Assembly: GCA_025362915.1 (NCBI GenBank)
Contig: JANYEU010000317.1
Span: forward strand, 1-7,269
Source of the DNA: Chitinophagaceae bacterium
GTDB lineage: Bacteria; Bacteroidota; Bacteroidia; Chitinophagales; Chitinophagaceae
DNA length: 7,269 nucleotides
Direction: 5' to 3'
In this document: in pieces, positions 1-5,493 of the stretch
Position numbering within the stretch: the stretch's first letter is position 1
Layout of the letters: every line of letters begins with the position of its first letter
Translations under genes and position numbers: made by a program
The notes under the pieces: generated by a model
Databases searched by the model: none
Seen by the model: the letters and a program-made list of their open reading frames with translations, nothing else
What the model was told of the DNA's origin: nothing

Positions 1-129
1 CGTGCGACTAAATTTATTGCCATTTTTACCAAAAATGTTCATTGCTATTGCAAAAAGCACCATTTTGCGGCAATAGTATAACTTGTACACTTTAATGTCC
101 GCATCTATCCATTTGCCAGAAGCCACCAT
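1..129 (-). CDS. Doubtful short reading frame, runs off the left edge
   Basis: On the minus strand an ATG at 129-127 opens a frame of 43 codons that is still open at base 1. It begins MVASGKWIDADIKVYKLYYC. An in-frame TAG lies two codons upstream, so the frame cannot start earlier. A GGAG lies about 15 bases before the ATG, too far to be a convincing ribosome binding site. I recognise no family. The frame overlaps two hairpin-forming inverted repeats (21-37 and 43-78), which argues for non-coding DNA, and 43 open codons can occur by chance. It could be the N-terminus of a divergent gene or nothing at all. Confidence 0.17.
   Translation of the reverse strand, partial: MVASGKWIDADIKVYKLYYCRKMVLFAIAMNIFGKNGNKFSRT
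21..37. repeat. Short perfect inverted repeat
   Basis: CATTTTT (21-27) is the exact reverse complement of AAAAATG (31-37), separated by ACC. It could form a 7-bp, AT-rich hairpin. It may act as a weak terminator in either direction or be a chance palindrome. Confidence 0.35.
43..78. repeat. Imperfect hairpin, possible transcript end
   Basis: CTATTGC (45-51) pairs perfectly with GCAATAG (70-76). A G-T wobble and a T-A pair extend the stem to 43/78. Inside it, AAAA (52-55) can pair with TTTT (63-66) if GCG (67-69) bulges. No T-tract follows on either strand, so a classical intrinsic terminator is not supported. The role is unknown. Confidence 0.35.
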
Positions 130-183
130 TGCCTAGCACTATAACTCCTCTTTTCTCTGCCCTTGTTGGTGTTCCCACTCGCA

Positions 184-208
184 GTTGTTGGTATTATTTA
201 CCAACAAC
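184..208. repeat. Perfect 10-bp inverted repeat (hairpin)
   Basis: GTTGTTGGTA (184-193) is the exact reverse complement of TACCAACAAC (199-208), with a TTATT loop. A further partial copy of the left arm, TTGTTGGTG, lies about 30 bases upstream (about 164-172) and could compete for pairing. The arrangement looks like an intergenic palindromic repeat unit. A terminator is less likely because no T-run follows on the plus strand. Confidence 0.6.
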
Positions 209-310
209 AAACACTAGCAAGTTTAATTATTTAAATATAGAGCTTCTGCTTTTATTGTTATTGGTAAAGAAGACCAAACAACTAGGAATAGTGCAGTCAG
301 CTTTCTCCCC

Positions 311-429
311 GCTACCGCAAGTGTTTCACTTCTGGATACGCTACAATCAAATAGTTATTGTAGAAACGATACTACAAAAACATTAGCAAACCATCTAAGC
401 GAAGCCACAAATGACACACTTGCGGTAGC
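311..429. repeat. 14-bp inverted repeat pair flanking about 90 bp
   Basis: GCTACCGCAAGTGT (311-324) is the exact reverse complement of ACACTTGCGGTAGC (416-429), with 91 bases between. The left arm also begins a small local hairpin, AAGTG-TTT-CACTT (319-331). The pair could be the ends of a tiny non-autonomous element or two copies of a dispersed palindromic repeat in opposite orientation. No flanking target-site duplication is evident, and the 91-base interior shows no gene. Confidence 0.55.
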
Positions 430-469
430 AGCGAACCTTTACCGCCTCGTTTGACGTGCGCTAGCGAGG
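422..469. repeat. Two adjacent small hairpins
   Basis: GCGGTA (422-427) pairs with TACCGC (440-445), and CCTCG (445-449) pairs with CGAGG (465-469), extendable by a wobble and a T-A pair. The two stems share base 445. The GCGGTA arm is also part of the 14-bp inverted repeat paired with 311-324, so alternative long-range and local folds are possible. Functional meaning is unknown. Confidence 0.35.
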
Positions 470-524
470 GATAAAGTTACTGTAATTTGATTTTTGCATA
501 ATTTTCATTTTGCCTTAGCTAACT

Positions 525-541
525 ACCAAATGATACTTGGT
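525..541. promoter_or_regulatory. Weak palindrome, possible operator
   Basis: ACCAA (525-529) and TTGGT (537-541) form a dyad with a 7-base spacer, about 95 bases upstream of the possible -7 element. The spacing would suit a dimeric regulator upstream of the promoter, but a five-base dyad in AT-rich DNA is easily a chance event. No regulator gene is in the window. Confidence 0.15.
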
Positions 542-635
542 CTAACTCTGTTAATTACCACAATTCCTAGCCCAATTTGCCCCATGCGGTATAGTGTTGT
601 ACACATGCAACCAAGCCTACGGATAATTTGACCAT

Positions 636-643
636 TAGATTTG
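636..643 (+). promoter_or_regulatory. Possible Bacteroidota -7 promoter element
   Basis: TAGATTTG matches the TAnnTTTG -7 consensus of Bacteroidota housekeeping promoters. Transcription would begin a few bases downstream, leaving a leader of roughly 25-30 bases before the GTG at 675. The usual TTTG -33 element is not found at the expected spacing of about 20 bases upstream, so the call rests on one box. Confidence 0.35.
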
Positions 644-674
644 CTATTTTTTATAATAGTTTTAAATTGTTTAG

Positions 675-2285
675 GTGGTTGTTATTAAAAATTTCTTTTT
701 TGCTTGTCTTTTGTTTGCTTCTATCACAACTGCTTGTTTGGCGCAAGGCTACAAAAATCCTGTTATCCCTGGCTTTTATCCCGATCCAAGTATCTGCCGT
801 GTAGGCAATGATTATTACCTTGTAAACAGCAGTTTTGAATATTTTCCGGGTGTGCCTGTTTGGCATAGTACCGATATGGTGCATTGGAGTCAGATAGGAA
901 ATGTTTTGGACAGGGCATCGCAGTTGCCACTGAAAAACTGTAAGCCTTCCAATGGTATTTATGCACCCACCATCCGTTACCACGAAGGTGTTTTTTATAT
1001 GGTGGTCACGCTGGTTTCGGGCAATGTGAGCTATGGCAATTTTTATGTTACTGCCACCAATCCCGCTGGCCCTTGGAGCGAACCCATACACGTAAATCAA
1101 AGCGGTATAGACCCTTCTTTGTTTTGGGATGAGGATGGTAAAACCTACTTTATCTCAAACCGTGGCACAAAATCCAGCGACCCACGGGCTATCTATCAAT
1201 CGGAAATTGATATCAAGACAGGTAAAAGATTGAGCGACATACAAGAACTATGGAAGGGTAGTGGAGGCAGCTATGTAGAAAGCCCACACATGTACAAAAA
1301 AGATAACTTCTACTATTTGCAAACAGCAGAAGGCGGTACGGCGTATGGGCATTCGGTTGCTATTGCCAGAAGTAAAAACATTTGGGGACCTTATGAGAGT
1401 TGTCCGCACAACCCGATACTCACCAACCGGATGGCTTACAGTCAACTACAAGGCACTGGTCATGCAGATATGATTCAGGCAACCGATGGTAGTTGGTGGA
1501 TGGTACATCTTGGGTTTAGACCCGCAGTGGATGGCATTCATTTTATTGGTCGGGAAACTTGTCTTACCCCAGTAGAATGGCCAGAAGGAGACTGGCCAAC
1601 GGTAAATGGAAATGGGCAATCGGATATAACAATAAACAAAACACCTCCAAATTATCAGGCAGAAATACCACAACCATTTAATACTGCCGTACTTACCGGG
1701 TTTGACAAACCATTGAGCTTTGAATGGTTGCACCTTCGTAATCCAGATTCAGCCAATTATTCCTTAACAGAACGCAAAGGGTATCTGCGCCTTAAAGGCT
1801 CGGAATACAGTTTGTATGATTTGGAATCGCCAACGATAATAGCAAGGCGGCAACAACATTTTGATTTTATGGCTTCCACTAAAATAGATTTCAACCCAAA
1901 GAAACCCAATGAAGAAGCGGGTTTAACAATGATGATGGACAACCGTTTTCATTACGATTGCTTTATTAGTACCAAAGGGGGCAAAAGGCAATTAAACCTT
2001 CGATACACTTTAGACTCTCTTAACCAAATAATGAAACAAATACCCATTGGAGAAGGCGAGGTGGAGCTAATGGTAAAGGGGGATAAAAAGATATATACCT
2101 TTCTTTACAGACAAGCAAATGGGGCAGCGGTTGAAATAGGAAAAATAAATACTAGGTTTTTGGGAACAGAAGTTTCGGGTGGTTATAATGGGGTAATTAT
2201 AGGCTTGTATGCCACAGGTAGTGGGTGGAAATCTACTACTAACGCAGACTTTGATTGGTTTAAATATGAACCATTGGGTAAATAG
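675..2285 (+). CDS. GH43 beta-xylosidase / alpha-L-arabinofuranosidase, exported
   Basis: An exported family 43 glycoside hydrolase that should remove non-reducing terminal xylose or arabinose from hemicellulose or pectin side-chain oligosaccharides by the inverting mechanism. The five-bladed beta-propeller spans about residues 26-320. The three expected acids are visible: Asp37 in FYPDPS (general base), Asp146 in GIDPSLFWDEDG (pKa modulator) and Glu202 in YVESPHMY (general acid). His263 in QGTGHADM is the conserved propeller-centre histidine. A C-terminal concanavalin-like beta-sandwich (about 330-531, GH43_C2 type) follows. The length, 536 residues, is normal for XynB-like enzymes. Residues 1-23 are a signal peptide ending CLA before Gln24, with no good lipobox. 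The start is GTG, because a TAG lies immediately before it. The MKN-type N-terminus expected of such proteins begins at codon 4, which reads ATT rather than ATG. It is the first gene of the likely operon. Xylosidase and arabinosidase activity cannot be separated from sequence alone. Confidence 0.94.
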   Translation: MVVIKNFFFACLLFASITTACLAQGYKNPVIPGFYPDPSICRVGNDYYLVNSSFEYFPGVPVWHSTDMVHWSQIGNVLDRASQLPLKNCKPSNGIYAPTIRYHEGVFYMVVTLVSGNVSYGNFYVTATNPAGPWSEPIHVNQSGIDPSLFWDEDGKTYFISNRGTKSSDPRAIYQSEIDIKTGKRLSDIQELWKGSGGSYVESPHMYKKDNFYYLQTAEGGTAYGHSVAIARSKNIWGPYESCPHNPILTNRMAYSQLQGTGHADMIQATDGSWWMVHLGFRPAVDGIHFIGRETCLTPVEWPEGDWPTVNGNGQSDITINKTPPNYQAEIPQPFNTAVLTGFDKPLSFEWLHLRNPDSANYSLTERKGYLRLKGSEYSLYDLESPTIIARRQQHFDFMASTKIDFNPKKPNEEAGLTMMMDNRFHYDCFISTKGGKRQLNLRYTLDSLNQIMKQIPIGEGEVELMVKGDKKIYTFLYRQANGAAVEIGKINTRFLGTEVSGGYNGVIIGLYATGSGWKSTTNADFDWFKYEPLGK

Positions 2286-2327
2286 TTAAGGAGAAAAAGA
2301 AGGATAATTAGTGAATGCTGCTGTAAC

Positions 2328-2413
2328 CGTCACAAAACAATAAGGTATGAAAAATAAAACGCTTTTTAATCGTCACAAAACAATAAGGTATGAAAAATAA
2401 AACGCTTTTTAAT
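2328..2413 (+). repeat. Perfect 43-bp tandem duplication over a start codon
   Basis: Bases 2328-2370 and 2371-2413 are identical along all 43 positions; the identity stops at both ends. Each unit contains 19 bases of leader with an AAGG, an ATG (2347 and 2390) and the first eight codons of the downstream glycosidase gene. Because 43 is not a multiple of three, only the second ATG is in frame with the gene. The first opens a 17-codon frame that ends at TAA 2398-2400. This looks like a recent slippage or recombination event, or an assembly artefact. Loss of one unit would restore a single normal start. Confidence 0.95.
2347..2400 (+). other. 17-codon upstream frame created by the duplication
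   Basis: The first copy of the duplicated start reads MKNKTLFNRHKTIRYEK and stops at 2398-2400, eight bases past the ATG at 2390. It has the same leader bases as the true start, so ribosomes should initiate on both. The peptide is probably not functional. Its translation could lower expression of the downstream gene or couple to it by re-initiation across the overlap. It is not proposed as a real protein-coding gene. Confidence 0.4.
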
Positions 2414-4594
2414 GTATTTCTTATGTTAACCTGTATGCTTTTGATTGGGCGTGTCAACGCTCAATCAACAAAGGCAGATGTGGAAGTATTAAAACGGCTT
2501 GATAACTATAATGTTTCATGGAATACCCCTAGTGGAAATAGCAAAGGTTCTATGCCGATAGGCAATGGGGATATTGGTTTGAATATTTGGGTTGAAAAGA
2601 GTGGAGACTTGCTCTTTTACATTGGAAAGTCTGATTGCTGGTCTGAAAACCCTGGCACTACCGAAGGATTATTGAAAGTGGGTAGGATGCGGCTGCACAT
2701 AAATGGCAACCCATTAAAAGAAGAATCTTTTTCTTCACAGACACTAGATTTAAAAACTGGCACTATACATATCAAAGGGAAAAACAATTTTACTTTAAAT
2801 GTTTGGGTAGATGCCAATCACCCTATTATTCATCTTGAAGGAACGAATCTTCTGCCCGATCAGTATAGTCTTTCTTTTGAGTCGTTACGTTCAGACGCAA
2901 TTCAATCTGCCAAAGATTCGTTGCTAAAAAGTAAATTGCATGGCGATGATATTTTATCTAATCAGCCAAATAAGATTACGTGGGTTTACCAAAACCAAAA
3001 TAAAAAGATACCACAGCTTACAAACCTAAAGTTCGGTGCCATTGCACAAGGGGAGGGGTTGATAACAAAAGATGCGACTACCTTGGTTTCGGCAGCGCCA
3101 CAGAAAAAGGTAAACATCAGCATTACCGTTGCTACTAACTACGAACCGACCATTAATGGATGGCTGCAAAGCACTGTCTCCAAGGTGCGGAATACAACAT
3201 TGTTTGCCGCTGATTACGAAGCACACAAACTTTGGTGGTCTTCCTTTTGGAATCGTAGCTGGGTATTTTTAGATGGAGATAAGGATGCAGAAACTATTAC
3301 AAGGGCTTATATCTTACAACGTTTTGTATCTGCTTGTGCTGGCAGAGGCAATTATGCTATCAAATTCAATGGTTCTATTTTTACCATGGATGATACCCTG
3401 ATGATGGGTGATAAAAATAAACCTAAGAAACCCGTTGCAGTAAATGGAGACTTTAGAAGTTGGGGTGGTAGCTATTGGATGCAGAATACCAGGCACATGT
3501 ATTGGCCGATGCTGGCTGCGGGAGATTTTGATATGTTGCAGCCTTTTTTTAATATGTACCTAAACATGGTGCCGGGCAACAAGGAAGCCGTAAAGAAAAT
3601 GTATGGAGTTGACGGGGTTTGTTTTGCGGAAACTTCCCCATTTTACGGACTTGTGGCAGAGGCTAAAGACGACTCGAAACCGGGTTATGTTCAGCATTAT
3701 TATACACAATCCTTGGAGTTACTGGCAATGATGCTGGACTATTATAATTACAGTGGGGATGTAGATTTTGCCAAGAATAAACTATTGCCATTGGCAGATG
3801 ATGCCCTCCGTTTTTTTGCAGAACGTTTTAAGAAGGATGCCACAGGCAAGCTGGTGTTTTTTCCTGATAATGCTATGGAAACATATTGGAAAGCGAAAAA
3901 CCCGGCTAGCGATATTGCAGGCTTCACCTATATTATTAAAACATTACTTGCTATGCCAGATAACCTCTTAAACGTTCAGCGGAAGAATGTTTGGCAGCAA
4001 TACCTAACTATTGCCCCCGATTTGCCACTGGGAACTAAAAACGGCAAGCCAGTAATTGCAGTGGCCGAACAAACAGACTCTATACGCCACAATACTGAGA
4101 ACCCAGAGCTGTACACCATTTTCCCGTTTAGGGTATATGGATTAAATAAACCTGATTTGCAATTGGCAAGAAACACTTTTAATGAGCGGACTATTAAAAC
4201 AGTTGGCTGCTGGCACCACGATTGTTTATCTGCGGCATTGTTAGGAGATACAGAGTCTGCTCAAAAGGAACTTATTAAAATATGCAGTCTTAAAAACGCG
4301 AAAGACAATAAGGACAATGACTTTAGGTTTCCGGCATTCTGGGGTCCTGGTCATGATTATTCGCCAGATGAAGACCATGGTGGGGTATTGCAAAATGCCT
4401 TGCAGTTAATGTTGTTGCAATGCGTAAATAATGATGTGTTACTTTTGCCCGCATTTCCTAAAAAATGGAATGTAACTTTTAAACTTCATACAGAAGGGCA
4501 GTCTATTGTAAAGGCTGACTGGAGGAATGGGAAGATGATCAATTCGTCTATAGAAACCACTACGGGAAAGAAATTGAAGATAATAAACGAATAA
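2390..4594 (+). CDS. DUF5703-type putative glycosidase, GH95-like fold, exported
   Basis: Probably a periplasmic glycoside hydrolase of unknown substrate. Residues 1-24 form a signal peptide (VNA before Gln25). The N-terminal domain, about 38-280, carries the DUF5703 hallmark: YNVSWNTPS at 40-48, then SMPIGNGDIGLNIWV at 54-68. An alpha/alpha-toroid follows (about 300-680), with YWMQNTRHMYWP near 362-373, FAETSPF with Glu414, ENPELY near 570-575, CWHHD at 607-611 and GHDYSPDEDHGG at 654-665. A short beta-domain at the end contains LLLPAFPKKW, as in GH95 fucosidases. By rough alignment Asn366 may match a GH95 active-site Asn, and Glu414 and Asp611 are candidate acids; these assignments are inference. 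The 734-residue length is full. The start at 2390 is chosen because the duplicated ATG at 2347 is out of frame. It lies 104 bases after the GH43 gene and 24 before the next. Fucose, galactose or uronic acid release are all possible. Confidence 0.85.
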   Translation: MKNKTLFNVFLMLTCMLLIGRVNAQSTKADVEVLKRLDNYNVSWNTPSGNSKGSMPIGNGDIGLNIWVEKSGDLLFYIGKSDCWSENPGTTEGLLKVGRMRLHINGNPLKEESFSSQTLDLKTGTIHIKGKNNFTLNVWVDANHPIIHLEGTNLLPDQYSLSFESLRSDAIQSAKDSLLKSKLHGDDILSNQPNKITWVYQNQNKKIPQLTNLKFGAIAQGEGLITKDATTLVSAAPQKKVNISITVATNYEPTINGWLQSTVSKVRNTTLFAADYEAHKLWWSSFWNRSWVFLDGDKDAETITRAYILQRFVSACAGRGNYAIKFNGSIFTMDDTLMMGDKNKPKKPVAVNGDFRSWGGSYWMQNTRHMYWPMLAAGDFDMLQPFFNMYLNMVPGNKEAVKKMYGVDGVCFAETSPFYGLVAEAKDDSKPGYVQHYYTQSLELLAMMLDYYNYSGDVDFAKNKLLPLADDALRFFAERFKKDATGKLVFFPDNAMETYWKAKNPASDIAGFTYIIKTLLAMPDNLLNVQRKNVWQQYLTIAPDLPLGTKNGKPVIAVAEQTDSIRHNTENPELYTIFPFRVYGLNKPDLQLARNTFNERTIKTVGCWHHDCLSAALLGDTESAQKELIKICSLKNAKDNKDNDFRFPAFWGPGHDYSPDEDHGGVLQNALQLMLLQCVNNDVLLLPAFPKKWNVTFKLHTEGQSIVKADWRNGKMINSSIETTTGKKLKIINE

Positions 4595-4618
4595 TTAAAT
4601 ACAAGTATAAGCACTCAA

Positions 4619-5413
4619 ATGAAAAAGAAAGTTTTTTTTACTTTGCTACTGTCACTTTTTATAGGTGGCGTAACTTACAGTCAAACAAAAACTGTAACAC
4701 TCGATTATTTCTTCAACCACGAGTTTAGAAAGAATAGTAAAGGTGAAATGGAACGATTCCATTATATGTGGGAAGATACCGCGCAAAGTGGCTATAGTAA
4801 GCTAGGAGCTGTTTTTACACAGAATGGTTTTGTTTTGAAAACATTAGAGACTGCCCCAACCAAAAATAACTTAAAAGGGACTTCAGTTTATTTGATAGTA
4901 GATCCTGATACGGATAAAGAAACAGCTAATCCAAATTATATACAATCTGAACACATTAAAGCAATTGCTGAATGGGTGAAGAAAGGTGGTGTTTTAGTAG
5001 TTATGGCAAACGATACATTGAACGTGGAATTTGAACACTTGAACCACCTTACAGAAACTTTTGGCATGCATCTAAATGGCGATAGCAAGAGCAAGGTATA
5101 TAATGACAAGTATGAAATGGCAGCTTTTTTCATCCCTCAGAATGATCCAATTTTTACTACTTCTAAGAAAGTATATTTAAAAGAAGTTAGCTCATTAAGC
5201 TTATCCAAAACAGCCAAGCCGATATTGGTTCATCAAACGGAGAAATATGTTGTAGGGGCATCTGCCAAAGTAGGTAAGGGTATGGTAGTGGTTATAGGCG
5301 ATCCATGGTTTTATAATGAATACTTAAATGGCAGATTAGGCTATAAGAACGGCTGGGACAACAATAAAGCCGCCGATGATTTTACAAAATGGCTGTTTAA
5401 AGAGAGTAAATAA
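4619..5413 (+). CDS. Stand-alone DUF4350-like domain protein, GH88/GH105-associated
   Basis: An exported 264-residue protein matching, by recalled family pattern, the domain found at the C-terminus of many Bacteroidota GH88/GH105 unsaturated glucuronyl or rhamnogalacturonyl hydrolases. Residues 1-21 are a signal peptide (TYS before Gln22). The mature part has alternating strands and helices of a class I amidotransferase-like fold: VTLDYFFNHEF, RFHYMWEDT, YLIVDPDT, KKGGVLVVMAND (121-132), NVEFEHLN (135-142) and GDPWFYNEY (227-235). It contains no cysteine at all, and MAND occupies the place where an amidotransferase nucleophile elbow would be, so glutaminase chemistry is excluded. A sugar-binding or structural role, or an unknown activity, remains open. 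The hydrolase partner normally fused to it is absent here; the next gene could supply the catalytic part. The 24-base gap to the preceding gene indicates co-transcription. The ATG lacks a clear Shine-Dalgarno sequence. Confidence 0.83.
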   Translation: MKKKVFFTLLLSLFIGGVTYSQTKTVTLDYFFNHEFRKNSKGEMERFHYMWEDTAQSGYSKLGAVFTQNGFVLKTLETAPTKNNLKGTSVYLIVDPDTDKETANPNYIQSEHIKAIAEWVKKGGVLVVMANDTLNVEFEHLNHLTETFGMHLNGDSKSKVYNDKYEMAAFFIPQNDPIFTTSKKVYLKEVSSLSLSKTAKPILVHQTEKYVVGASAKVGKGMVVVIGDPWFYNEYLNGRLGYKNGWDNNKAADDFTKWLFKESK

Positions 5414-5493
5414 AGTAAGAATAAAACTGCTTGTGCAGGGGCATTATGTAAAGCCTTTAAAATAATTCGGTTCTGCAGTGTACAGATTTAATT

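Larger units (their letters stand above)
1..674. other. Gene-poor region rich in inverted repeats
   Basis: No complete gene is supported here. The longest plus-strand frame (129-386) needs a TTG start, has a run of leucines in low-complexity DNA, and crosses a perfect hairpin, so I read it as spurious. What the stretch does hold is a series of short inverted repeats between about 21 and 470 and an AT-rich part from 480 to 674 that should contain the promoter and leader of the downstream gene cluster. No tRNA, rRNA or recognisable riboswitch was seen. The repeat-rich half resembles the intergenic palindromic repeats common in Bacteroidota genomes, or a decayed small mobile element. Confidence 0.6.

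Noticed and set aside
129..386. Plus-strand 85-codon frame
   Set aside because: It needs a TTG start, contains a leucine run from low-complexity DNA, crosses the perfect 184-208 hairpin and the left arm of the 311-429 repeat, and has no recognisable domain.
83..604. Shared TTGTACAC at 83-90 and 597-604 as paired operator sites
   Set aside because: An 8-base match about 500 bases apart in AT-rich DNA is expected by chance and has no supporting context.
481..630. TAATTTG at 483-489 and 624-630 as promoter -7 elements
   Set aside because: Both are one base short of the TAnnTTTG spacing; only 636-643 fits the consensus.
651..1100. Minus-strand 149-codon frame
   Set aside because: It lies fully opposite the signal peptide and catalytic propeller of the GH43 gene, whose frame has clear family motifs; it is a shadow.
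1446..1733. Minus-strand 95-codon frame inside the GH43 gene
   Set aside because: It is antisense to well-conserved GH43 coding sequence, with tryptophan- and cysteine-rich composition typical of a shadow frame.
2328..2413. Direct repeat considered as part of a CRISPR array or an insertion-site duplication
   Set aside because: There are only two units with no spacer, and they contain the leader and coding start of the next gene; no element lies between them.
4619..5413. Class I glutamine amidotransferase or peptidase function
   Set aside because: The protein contains no cysteine and the nucleophile-elbow position reads MAND, so the catalytic triad cannot be present.
5414..5493. Intrinsic terminator between the third and fourth genes
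   Set aside because: Only a 4-bp CTGC/GCAG stem is present and no T-tract follows it.
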